16,942 bases of DNA from JADYYB01 sp964402985 (GTDB taxonomy: Bacteria; Pseudomonadota; Alphaproteobacteria; Rhizobiales; Kaistiaceae), in contig CAYOET010000145.1 in the NCBI GenBank assembly GCA_964402985.1, positions 1 to 16,942 of the forward strand. Reading direction: 5' to 3'. Positions 7,466 to 14,365 of the stretch are shown piece after piece; the stretch's first letter is position 1; each line of letters opens with the position of its first letter. Made by a program: the position numbers and the translations under genes. The notes below the pieces were generated by a model that saw nothing but the letters and a program-made list of their open reading frames with translations, had not been told where the DNA came from and searched no databases.

Positions 7466-8046
7466 TGGCGGAGGCGACCATTTTCAACGCCGAGGCGCTG
7501 TTCACCATGGCGCTGCTCACCGGGCTCGCGGTGCTGACCTTCGGCATCGCGCGGCTCCGCAACCTCTTCGGCGTGGTCGTCATCGCGAGCATCTACAGCT
7601 TCATCCTGGCGACGGTGCTGGTCGTCCTCGACGCGGTCGATGTCGCCATGACCGAGGCGTCGGTCGGCGCCGGGATCTCCGCCGTCCTGCTGCTGAGCGC
7701 GCTGCATCTGACCAAGACCGAGGAGTCGAAGCCCGTCCACTCCTCGCTTCTTCCGCTCTTCGTCTCCGGCGTGACCGGCGCGATCCTCGTCTGGGGCACG
7801 CTCGACCTGCCCGCCTTCGGCGACCCCAATCAGCCGATCCACACCGCCGGCCCCGACTATCTCGAGCGCACCGTGCCCGAGACCGGCATCGCCAACGCCG
7901 TCACCTCGACCCTTGCCAGCTACCGCAGCTTCGACACGCTCGGTGAGACGACGGTGATCTTCACCGCCGGCATTGCCGTTCTCGTGCTCCTCAAACGCTC
8001 CACCCGCCGCAAGCCGAAGCCGGGGGAGGGCGACAATGCGCTTTGA
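7465..8046 (+). CDS. MbhD/MbhE-like fusion, equivalent of the MrpA C-terminal region (DUF4040)
   Basis: A 193-residue membrane protein in two parts. Residues 10-85 form a DUF4040/MbhD-like three-helix segment with DAVDVAMTEASVGAGI (56-71), whose Glu64 is the likely ion-path acid. Residues 93-180 resemble MbhE, with one helix, a polar loop (118-142), the hallmark NAVTSTLASYRSFDTLGE (144-161) and a final helix. Both segments are normally found at the C-terminus of the large MrpA subunit; in archaeal hydrogenases they are separate genes. Here they stand alone without the NuoL-like front of MrpA. The start overlaps mnhG by one base; the end overlaps mnhB by eleven. This portion is proposed to form a sodium or proton route at the interface with subunits B, C and F. 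Family assignment is firm; the exact ion path is inference. Confidence 0.88.
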   Translation: MAEATIFNAEALFTMALLTGLAVLTFGIARLRNLFGVVVIASIYSFILATVLVVLDAVDVAMTEASVGAGISAVLLLSALHLTKTEESKPVHSSLLPLFVSGVTGAILVWGTLDLPAFGDPNQPIHTAGPDYLERTVPETGIANAVTSTLASYRSFDTLGETTVIFTAGIAVLVLLKRSTRRKPKPGEGDNAL

Positions 8047-8455
8047 CGCCATCCTCCGCATCGCGACCAAGATTCTTCTGCCGCTGGTTCTACTCTTCGG
8101 CGTTTACGTCCAGTTCCACGGCGACTACGGGCCGGGCGGCGGCTTCCAGGCGGGCGTTATCGTCGCCGCCGGTTTCATCGTCTACGGGCTGATCTACGGC
8201 CTCGGGTCGCTGATGCGGATCATCCCGCCCTGGTTGGTCGAGACGCTCGTCCCCCTCGGGGTCGCCATCTACGCCGGCACCGGCGTTGTCGGCTGGCTGA
8301 CCGGCGGCAACTTCCTCGACTATTCCCGTTTCCGGGAGGATGTGCACGTCGCCCAGGAGACCGGCGTCTTCCTCGTCGAACTCGGCGTGCTCGTCACGGT
8401 CTCGAGCACCATGCTCGCGATCTTCTACGCGTTCGCGGGGCGCGAACGCTCATGA
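8036..8455 (+). CDS. mnhB: Cation/H+ antiporter subunit B (MnhB/MrpB/MbhF family)
   Basis: A 139-residue four-helix membrane protein (helices about 10-27, 36-57, 67-88, 112-134). The signature HGDYGPGGGFQAGVIVAAG (28-46) matches the PGGGF glycine loop of MrpB. I place the start at the ATG 8036, inside the end of the previous gene, because GGGGGAGGG lies about seven bases upstream and the protein then begins MRFDAILRIATK as in the family; a longer frame from 7973 has no such support. The stop overlaps mnhC by four bases (ATGA). The loop at 93-110 is charged (SRFREDVHVAQE). It should contact subunit C and the MbhDE-like protein. Confidence 0.92.
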   Translation: MRFDAILRIATKILLPLVLLFGVYVQFHGDYGPGGGFQAGVIVAAGFIVYGLIYGLGSLMRIIPPWLVETLVPLGVAIYAGTGVVGWLTGGNFLDYSRFREDVHVAQETGVFLVELGVLVTVSSTMLAIFYAFAGRERS

Positions 8456-8817
8456 CGATACTCAGCGAGTTCGTCGGTCACTACAACCAGTGGATCACCA
8501 TCTTCCTGATGGTCGCCGGGCTCTACATCGTGGTTGCCCGCGGCAACATGATCAAGAAGCTGATCGGCCTCTCTGTGTTCCAGACTTCGGTCTACCTGCT
8601 GTACATCCTGCCCGGGAAGCTCCTCGGCGGCACCGCCCCGATCATCGCTGAAGGCTTCGCGGTTTATTCCCACCCCCTCCCGCACGTTCTCATCCTCACC
8701 GCGATCGTCGTCGGCGTCGCGACGCTCGCCCTCGGCCTCGCCCTCGTCGTCCGGATCAACGAGGCTTACGGCACGATCGAAGAGGACGAGATCTTCTCCA
8801 GGAACGACCAGGACTGA
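8452..8817 (+). CDS. mnhC: Cation/H+ antiporter subunit C (MnhC/MrpC/MbhG, NuoK-like)
   Basis: A 121-residue NuoK-type membrane protein with three helices (about 12-29, 33-53, 76-101). Conserved features are GNMIKKLIGLSVFQTSV (31-47) and the third-helix block HPLPHVLILTAIVVGVA (74-90), equivalent to the DPLPQALVLTAIVI block of MrpC. The C-terminal tail is acidic (EEDEI). Start ATG at 8452 overlaps the mnhB stop; the stop TGA shares one base with the ATG of the first D subunit. NuoK homologues carry a transmembrane proton route beside the antiporter-like subunits, and the same position in the complex is expected here. Confidence 0.93.
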   Translation: MTILSEFVGHYNQWITIFLMVAGLYIVVARGNMIKKLIGLSVFQTSVYLLYILPGKLLGGTAPIIAEGFAVYSHPLPHVLILTAIVVGVATLALGLALVVRINEAYGTIEEDEIFSRNDQD

Positions 8818-10307
8818 TGCTGGCGCTGGTCGATCAACTGCCGCCGCTTCTGGTCGTCGTCCCGCTGTTCGGGGCGATCCTTGCCGCCCTCTCGCGGAAG
8901 GGCGCGGTCGCCTGGGTGATCGCCGAGATCGTCGCCGTCGCGGTCCTCCTCATCGCCGCGGCGCTCCTCCTCCAGGTCTCGGTCATCGACACGATCTCGT
9001 ACCGCCTCGGCGGCTGGGCGCCGGACATCGGCATCGAGTACCGGGTCGACCGCATCAACGCGCCGATCCTCCTCCTCGTCTCTGCGATCGCCGCCGCGAT
9101 TGTGCCCTTCGCCCTGCGCAGCGTCGCCGCCGAACTGCCGCCCGAGAGGCAGGCATGGTTCTACACCATGTTCCTCCTCTGCCTGACCGGGCTCCTCGGC
9201 ATCGCCATCACCGGCGACGCCTTCAACGCCTTCGTGTTCCTCGAGGTGTCATCGCTCTCGATGTACACGCTGATCGCGCTCGGCAAGAACCGCCGCGCCC
9301 TCATCGCCGCGTATCAGTACCTGATCATGGGGACGATCGGCGCCACCTTCTATGTCATCGGCGTCGGCCTTCTCTACGTGATGACCGGCACGCTCAACCT
9401 TGGCCTCATCGCCGAGCGCATCGCCGACATCGAGGCGGCGCGGCCGGTCCTCGCCGCGCTCGCTTTCATCGTGGTCGGCATCAGCCTCAAGCTCGCGCTC
9501 TTCCCGCTCCACCTCTGGCTGCCCAACGCCTACGCCTACGCGCCAAGCTTCGCGACCGTCTTCCTCGCCGCCACCGCCACCAAGGTCGCCGTCTATCTCC
9601 TCGCCCGCTACATCTTCGGCGTTTTCGGGATCGAGTTCATTTCCACGCAGCTCCCGGTCAACCAGGTGCTGCTAGGCCTCTCGCTGGCGGCCGTCGTCGT
9701 CGCCGCCGTGGTCGCGGTCAACGAGGACAACGTCAAACGGATGCTGGCCTACTCTTCGGTCGGCCAAATCGGCTACATTACCCTCGGCCTCGCCATGGCG
9801 ACCCTCTCCGGCGTCACCGGCGGCTACCTCCACATCCTCGCCCACGGCATCACCAAGGGCGCGCTCTTCGCCGCCGTCGGCGCAATCGTCTACCGCACCG
9901 CCGGCTCGGCGCGGCTCGCCGATTTCGCCGGCATCGGCCGCCGCATGCCGCTGACCATGACGGCCTTCGTCATCGCGGCCTTGAGCCTCGTCGGCATCCC
10001 CGGGACGGTCGGCTTCCTGTCGAAGTGGTACCTCGTCCTCGCCGCCATCGAGCTCGGCTGGTGGTGGCTCGCCGCGATCATCGTGCTGAGCTCGCTGCTC
10101 GCGATCGTCTATCTCGGCCGCGTCGTCGAGATCGCCTTCTTCCGCGAACCCTCCGCCGCCACCGCCAGCGCCACCGAGGCCCCGCCCTCGATGCTGCTGA
10201 CACTCTTCCTCCTCACCGCCGCAACGCTCTTCTTCGGCCTCCGCACCGACCTCGTCGTGATCAGCGCCCGCGCCGCCGCCGCCGCGCTCCTGGGCGCCAT
10301 GCCATGA
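8817..10307 (+). CDS. mnhD: Cation/H+ antiporter subunit D1 (MnhD/MrpD/MbhH, NuoM-like)
   Basis: A 496-residue, about 14-helix antiporter-like protein of the NuoL/M/N family. The key charged residues are all present: Glu143 in FLEVSSLSMY (TM5), Lys225 in ISLKLALFPLHLWLP (TM7), Lys256 in TATKVAVY (TM8), Lys348 in HGITKGALF and Lys403 in GFLSKW (TM12). These make up the two half-channels for proton transfer in this family. It starts at ATG 8817 directly on the mnhC stop (TGATG). Position straight after MnhC matches MrpD and archaeal MbhH, so this is the canonical D subunit of the complex. Unlike all other junctions in the operon, a 307-base gap with repeats follows its stop. Confidence 0.93.
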   Translation: MLALVDQLPPLLVVVPLFGAILAALSRKGAVAWVIAEIVAVAVLLIAAALLLQVSVIDTISYRLGGWAPDIGIEYRVDRINAPILLLVSAIAAAIVPFALRSVAAELPPERQAWFYTMFLLCLTGLLGIAITGDAFNAFVFLEVSSLSMYTLIALGKNRRALIAAYQYLIMGTIGATFYVIGVGLLYVMTGTLNLGLIAERIADIEAARPVLAALAFIVVGISLKLALFPLHLWLPNAYAYAPSFATVFLAATATKVAVYLLARYIFGVFGIEFISTQLPVNQVLLGLSLAAVVVAAVVAVNEDNVKRMLAYSSVGQIGYITLGLAMATLSGVTGGYLHILAHGITKGALFAAVGAIVYRTAGSARLADFAGIGRRMPLTMTAFVIAALSLVGIPGTVGFLSKWYLVLAAIELGWWWLAAIIVLSSLLAIVYLGRVVEIAFFREPSAATASATEAPPSMLLTLFLLTAATLFFGLRTDLVVISARAAAAALLGAMP

Positions 10308-10391
10308 TTGGGCTCGCTCACCTCCCGCCAGACCGAGCCAACTTGCCCGCCCTCCGGGGGGCACGCCGCCATTCGGCTCGCGCCGACCAGC

Positions 10392-10520
10392 CCCCTCTCC
10401 CCGGCGGGGAGAGGGTTGGGGTGACGGGGCTCCACCCCTCCGGAGAGGTCGCTCGAGCGCGCCCCATCCGGATAGACATGTCCCCCCTCACCCCAACCCT
10501 CTCCCCACCGGGGAGAGGGG
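10392..10520. repeat. Palindromic repeat doublet C inside the antiporter operon
   Basis: Two 33-base units, 10392-10424 and 10488-10520, are inverted copies with one mismatch and a 63-base spacer. Each unit contains its own palindrome (CCCCTCTCCCCGG paired with a complementary GGGGAGAGGGG-type arm) followed by TTGGGGTGA. On the transcript either two local hairpins or one long stem could form. The sequence style matches dispersed REP-like elements common in alphaproteobacterial genomes; its placement within an operon is unusual. Confidence 0.8.
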
Positions 10521-10534
10521 ACGCGCCTCTTTTT

Positions 10535-10582
10535 CGACGCATAGTGCGTGGGGGAGCCCGACGCATGGTACGTGAGGGAGCC
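10535..10582. repeat. Tandem 24-base direct repeat upstream of D2
   Basis: Copies at 10535-10558 and 10559-10582 match at 21 of 24 positions and abut exactly. The first copy contains a perfect dyad ACGCA-TAG-TGCGT; in the second the dyad is weakened (ACGCATGGTACGT). The pair ends 32 bases before the D2 start. It may be a remnant of a repeat family or a paired protein-binding site; neither can be settled from sequence alone. Confidence 0.65.
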
Positions 10583-10614
10583 GAGCTCGACCGGTCGGAG
10601 GGCGGAGCCGCGCG

Positions 10615-12090
10615 ATGACTCCCGAAACGCTCACCCTCGCGTCGGTCATCGTCCCCGCTGTGGCGGCGCTGCTTGTCCCGCTGACGGGCCGCTGGCCGAA
10701 CCTGCGCGAAACGATCACCATGACGGCGAGCTTCGCCACCGCCGGCATCGTCATCCTGTTGGTGCTGGCGGTCCTCGCCGGCGCGCGTCCCGAAATCCAT
10801 CTCGCCACGCTCCTGCCCGGCCTCGATATCGCCTTCGCCGTCGAGCCGCTCGGTGCGCTCTTCGCGGCGACCGCGGCGATCCTCCGCACCGCGAACTCGC
10901 TCTATTCGATCGGCTACCTCCGCGCCAACCGCGAGCCGCGCCAGACCTTCTTCTATTTCTGCTTCGGCATCGCCATCACCGCCACGATCGGCGTGGCGCT
11001 TGCCGGCAATCTCTTCACGCTCTTCCTTTTCTACGAGCTCCTCACCCTCTCGACCTACCCGCTGGTCACCCACCGCGGGACGCCGGAGGCGGTGCGCGCC
11101 GGCCGCCTCTACCTCCTCATGCTTCTCGGCTCGTCGACGGTGCTCCTTCTCCCGGCGATCATCTGGACCGGCTTCGCCGCCGGCACCCTCGACTTCGCCG
11201 CCGGCGGCACGCTCGACGGCAAGCTCGCCCCCGCGCTCGTCCCGGTGCTTCTCGCACTCTACGTCTTCGGCACCGGCAAGGCGGCGGTGATGCCGATGCA
11301 TTTCTGGCTCCCCGCGGCGATGGTCGCGCCGACCCCCGTCTCCGCGCTCCTCCACGCCGTCGCCGTCGTGAAGACGGGCGTTTTCGTCATCCTCAAGGTG
11401 ATGGTGCTGGTCTTCGGCACCGGCTTCCTCGTCGCGACCGGCGGCGCGGAGTGGCTGATCTACGTCGCCGGCTTCACGGTCCTCGCCGCTTCCTTCGTCG
11501 CCCTAAGGCAGGACAACCTCAAACGCCGGCTCGCCTACTCGACCATCAGCCAGCTCTCCTACATCGTGATGGCCGCCGCCGTGCTGGCCCCGCTCTCGGT
11601 GGTCGGCGCGGTCCTCCACCTCGCCGCCCACGCCGTGTCCAAGATCAGCCTCTTCTTCGTCGCCGGCGCGCTCCACACCGCCGCCCATGTCGACCGCGTC
11701 AGCGACATCGACGGCGTCGGCCGCAAGATGCCCTGGACGATGGCCGCCTTCGCCATCGGCGCGATCTCGATCATCGGCCTCCCTCCGACCGCTGGCTTCC
11801 TCGGCAAATGGTTCATGCTCGGCGGCGCGTTCGAGACCGGGCAGTGGTTCGTGGTCGGCGTTCTCGTCCTCTCGACAATCCTCAACGCCGCCTACCTCCT
11901 GCCCATCGCCTACAACGCCTTCTTCCGCCCGCTGCCCGCCAAGCGCGGGGAGGGCCCCCACGCGATGAAGCGGGGCGAGGGCCCGGCGGCGATGCTCATC
12001 GCGCTGCTCGCGACCGCCATCGGCACGGTGGCGCTCTTCTTCTTCCCGAACGCGGCGCTAGACCTCGCCCGAGCCTTCGGAGGAGAGTAG
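10615..12090 (+). CDS. Cation/H+ antiporter subunit D2 (NuoL/MrpA-N/MnhD-like)
   Basis: A 491-residue antiporter-like membrane protein, second of three in the operon. Functional residues are Glu141 in FYELLTLSTYPLV (TM5), Lys222 in GTGKAAVMPMHFWLP (TM7), His247 and Lys253 in LLHAVAVVKTG (TM8) and Lys398 in GFLGKWF (TM12). The SLYSIGYLR segment (95-103) and the PTPVSALLHA block are more like NuoL and the N-terminal half of MrpA than D1 is, so it may stand in for the missing MrpA front. That substitution is inference. The ATG at 10615 follows a GGAGGGCGGAG ribosome site. Residues 443-460 contain a 9-codon tandem duplication (KRGEGPHAM, KRGEGPAAM) in a loop before the last helix. The gene ends directly against the next start. 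Confidence 0.9.
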   Translation: MTPETLTLASVIVPAVAALLVPLTGRWPNLRETITMTASFATAGIVILLVLAVLAGARPEIHLATLLPGLDIAFAVEPLGALFAATAAILRTANSLYSIGYLRANREPRQTFFYFCFGIAITATIGVALAGNLFTLFLFYELLTLSTYPLVTHRGTPEAVRAGRLYLLMLLGSSTVLLLPAIIWTGFAAGTLDFAAGGTLDGKLAPALVPVLLALYVFGTGKAAVMPMHFWLPAAMVAPTPVSALLHAVAVVKTGVFVILKVMVLVFGTGFLVATGGAEWLIYVAGFTVLAASFVALRQDNLKRRLAYSTISQLSYIVMAAAVLAPLSVVGAVLHLAAHAVSKISLFFVAGALHTAAHVDRVSDIDGVGRKMPWTMAAFAIGAISIIGLPPTAGFLGKWFMLGGAFETGQWFVVGVLVLSTILNAAYLLPIAYNAFFRPLPAKRGEGPHAMKRGEGPAAMLIALLATAIGTVALFFFPNAALDLARAFGGE

Positions 12091-12354
12091 ATGGCCCCGA
12101 CCCCCGAACCCGATCACTGGCTCGTCCGCCCATCGACCATCCGCCGTCTCTGGATCGGCTTCGCGGTGGTCCTCGCGCTGACCGTGCTCGCCGACCTCTT
12201 CATCGAACGCCACCCGATCTTCGGCCTCGAAGGCACGTTCGGCTTCGACGCCTGGTTCGGGTTCGTCTCGTGCGTGGTGCTGATCGTCCTCTCGAAGGCG
12301 CTCGGCGCGTTCCTGAAACGCTCCGACCGCTACTACGACGGGGACCGCTCGTAA
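12091..12354 (+). CDS. Small two-helix membrane protein of the antiporter operon, function unknown
   Basis: An 87-residue protein with two predicted membrane helices (about 20-38 and 52-74), a polar N-terminus (MAPTPEPDHWLVRPS) and a charged C-terminus (KRSDRYYDGDRS). I do not recognise a named family. It starts at the first base after the D2 stop, with GGAGGAGAG just upstream, and shares one base with the D3 start (TAATG), so it is translated as part of the operon. The gene is compact, keeps the operon's base use, and encodes aromatic-rich turns (DAWFGFVS), all consistent with a real subunit. A structural or assembly role linking D2 and D3 is plausible but unproven. Confidence 0.8.
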   Translation: MAPTPEPDHWLVRPSTIRRLWIGFAVVLALTVLADLFIERHPIFGLEGTFGFDAWFGFVSCVVLIVLSKALGAFLKRSDRYYDGDRS

Positions 12355-14027
12355 TGGTCGGCCTCATCCCCTTCACGCTGATTTTCGGCGGCGTGCTGCT
12401 CACCTTCCTCCGCGGCACCGAGCGCTGGGGCATCCTCGTCGGCGCCCCGCTCATCACGCTCGTCCTGGTGCTCTTCGTCCCCGACGACGCGACGTCGACG
12501 ATCTTCTGGCTCGGCTACGAGCTGCAGCCCTTCCGCCTCGACCGGCTCGCCCGCTTCTTCGCGCTCGCCTTTTCGATCGCTGCCCTCGCCGGCGGCATCT
12601 TCGCGATGCGCCAGGAGCGGAGTGCCGAGCTGTCGGCCGCCTTCGTCTATGCCGGCGCGACGCTCGGCGTGGTCATGGCCGGCGACCTCATCACGCTCTT
12701 CATCTTCTGGGAGGTGATGGCGATCGCATCGGCGGTCGTGATCTGGAGCGCGGGCGGCAACGCGCTCGCCGCCGGCCAGCGCTACATCCTCGTCCACCTC
12801 TTGGGCGGCGTACTCCTCATGGCCGGCATCGCCGGCGAGGTCGCCCAAACCGGCTCGCTCCTCTTTGGCCCGCTCCAGGCGGATTCGCCCGCCCGCATCC
12901 TCATCCTGCTTGCCTTCCTCATCAACGCCGGCGCGCCGCCGTTCTCGGCCTGGATGCCCGACGCCTATCCGGAGAGCTCATGGTCGGGGATGGTCTTCCT
13001 CTCCGCCTTCACCAGCAAATGCGCGCTCTACGTGCTGCTCCGCGCCTTCGCGGGCGAGGACATCCTGATCTGGGTCGGCCTCTACATGACCTTCTACGGG
13101 ATCGTCTACGCGCTCCTCGAGAACGACATGCGTCGCATCCTCGCCTATTCGAGCGTCAACCAGGTCGGCATCATGGTGGTCGGCGTCGGCATCGGCACCG
13201 GCGCGACTCTCGCCGGCGCCGCCGCGCTCGCCTTCGCCCACGTCATCTTCAAGGTGCTGCTGGTAATGTCGGCCGGCGCGGTGCTCTACGCGACCGGCAA
13301 GCGCCGCTGCACCGATCTCGGCGGCCTCTTCCGCACCATGCCCTTCACGACCATCGCCGCGATCGTCGGCGCGCTCGCCATCTCCGCCTTCCCGCTGACC
13401 TCAGGCTTCGTCGCGAAGTCGCTGATTACCGAGGGCTCGGCCGAAATCGGCCTCCGCTGGGTCTACTACCTGCTCGTCGCCGCTTCGGCGGGCGTCTTCC
13501 TCCACGCGGGCATCAAGTTCCCGTGGTTCGTGTTCTTCGCCAAGGACTCCGGCCTCCGCCCAGCCGACCCGCCGCTCAGCATGCGCGTGGCGATGTCGAT
13601 CTGCGCTGCGCTCTGTGTCCTCATCGGCATCTTCCCCGGGATCTTCTACGGCCTTCTGCCCTGGGTGGTGGACTTCCACCCCTACACGGCCGACCACGTC
13701 GTCACGCAGCTCCAGCTGCTGCTCTTCTCCGGCCTCGCCTTCTTCCTTCTTCTCGGCTGGATGAAGCGCACCAACACCATCACCCTCGACCTCGACTGGC
13801 TGTGGCGCCGCGCCGGCGCGGTGCTGGCGCGAGAGTTCAACCTAAGAGGGAGCGCAGCGCGTCTTGCCATCGCCAATCGTGCGACGAAGGCAGGCGCGCG
13901 CATCCTCCGCGCGGTCTATCGCTCGTACGGGCCGAGTGGCATTCTCGCCCGGCCGTGGCCGACCGGTAGCATGGCCTTTTGGACGACCGTGCTGCTCGCC
14001 GCCTATCTCGTTCTCGATTATTTCTGA
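12354..14027 (+). CDS. Cation/H+ antiporter subunit D3 (MnhD-like, divergent)
   Basis: A 557-residue antiporter-like protein, third in the operon and longest. I start it at ATG 12354 (TAATG overlap with the preceding gene); the frame is open far upstream but that part is antisense-like shadow of D2. Glu120 in FIFWEVMA (TM5), Lys222 in AFTSKCALYVL (TM8), Lys300 in AHVIFKVLL and Lys355 in GFVAKS (TM12) are present. The TM7 lysine is replaced by Asn191 in LINAGAPPFSAWMPDAYP, aligned without gaps with D1 Lys225 at equal distance from the TM8 lysine. The C-terminus is extended after residue 460 by an amphipathic, basic stretch (RRAGAVLAREFN) and one more hydrophobic helix (about 540-556), somewhat like the lateral arm of NuoL but not clearly homologous. 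It is the last gene of the operon. Confidence 0.9.
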   Translation: MVGLIPFTLIFGGVLLTFLRGTERWGILVGAPLITLVLVLFVPDDATSTIFWLGYELQPFRLDRLARFFALAFSIAALAGGIFAMRQERSAELSAAFVYAGATLGVVMAGDLITLFIFWEVMAIASAVVIWSAGGNALAAGQRYILVHLLGGVLLMAGIAGEVAQTGSLLFGPLQADSPARILILLAFLINAGAPPFSAWMPDAYPESSWSGMVFLSAFTSKCALYVLLRAFAGEDILIWVGLYMTFYGIVYALLENDMRRILAYSSVNQVGIMVVGVGIGTGATLAGAAALAFAHVIFKVLLVMSAGAVLYATGKRRCTDLGGLFRTMPFTTIAAIVGALAISAFPLTSGFVAKSLITEGSAEIGLRWVYYLLVAASAGVFLHAGIKFPWFVFFAKDSGLRPADPPLSMRVAMSICAALCVLIGIFPGIFYGLLPWVVDFHPYTADHVVTQLQLLLFSGLAFFLLLGWMKRTNTITLDLDWLWRRAGAVLAREFNLRGSAARLAIANRATKAGARILRAVYRSYGPSGILARPWPTGSMAFWTTVLLAAYLVLDYF

Positions 14028-14365
14028 CCTCGCAGAGGTGATTCGCACCGAATCAGCAGCGATTTCTAGTTCGGGACGCATATCAGCCGAATCTGGCCGG
14101 ATTGTTGCTATATAGCCTAGCTGTGGACTAGTGGACCGAACAGCGACAATTGATGAGGTCTACTGATCGCAGTATCCGAGCCGTTGGCGTAATTTGCTGT
14201 TGTATTTGCCTATGGCAAACTATATAGCGTCTCTTGCATATTTTTCGGGTTGGACAGGTGATGTCGGGGCGGTTGCTGCGAATCCCTTGTGCAGCCCCTT
14301 CTCTTTCGCTCACCGCCTGAGCAGTTTGAAATATTTGTCTAAGGACCTCAAAGGATAGGTACGAA
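14028..14365. promoter_or_regulatory. AT-richer intergenic region with mucR-type promoter
   Basis: These 338 bases contain no supported gene and are clearly richer in A/T than the coding DNA around them, with several TATATA/ATATTT patches (14108-14115, 14221-14226, 14239-14245). The proximal part has two short hairpins after the D3 stop (ACCTC/GAGGT, 14027-14039; GATTCG/CGAATC, 14040-14054). A dyad TTTGCC-TAT-GGCAAA is at 14205-14219. GANTC sites occur at 14040, 14050, 14089 and 14280. A GCTCA/TGAGC hairpin lies at 14308-14322. The mucR ribosome site AAGGA is at 14351-14355. MucR/Ros proteins bind AT-rich DNA with T-A steps and often control their own gene, which fits this stretch; promoter hexamers are not certain. 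Confidence 0.6.
14205..14226. promoter_or_regulatory. Dyad TTTGCC-TAT-GGCAAA next to TATATA, operator-like
   Basis: A perfect 6-base inverted repeat with a 3-base spacer (14205-14219) lies one base before TATATA (14221-14226), a possible -10 element. TTGTAT at 14200-14205 would be a -35 with a short 15-base spacer. A dimeric repressor bound here would cover the promoter. The assignment is inference from symmetry and position. Confidence 0.4.

Larger units (their letters stand above)
10308..10614. other. 307-base non-coding interruption inside the antiporter operon
   Basis: No gene is supported in this gap between D1 and D2. It holds an inverted repeat doublet (10392-10520) and a tandem 24-base repeat (10535-10582). 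The ribosome site for D2, GGAGGGCGGAG at about 10598-10608, lies just before the ATG. The open frame running through this gap into later genes is not protein-like. The stretch could host an internal promoter, an attenuator or an RNA-processing site, but I see no clear -35/-10 pair. Confidence 0.7.

Noticed and set aside
9155..10618. 487-codon plus-strand frame across D1 and the repeat gap
   Set aside because: Shifted-frame shadow of D1 with low-complexity Arg/His content that reads through the repeat doublet.
10548..12353. Upstream part of a 1,159-codon plus-strand frame leading into D3
   Set aside because: Arg/Pro/His-rich translation in a shifted frame of D2; the real D3 start is the ATG at 12354.
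14027..14054. Terminator at the end of the antiporter operon
   Set aside because: Two short hairpins follow the D3 stop, but the stems are 5 and 6 pairs without a T-run, so evidence is too weak for a terminator call.
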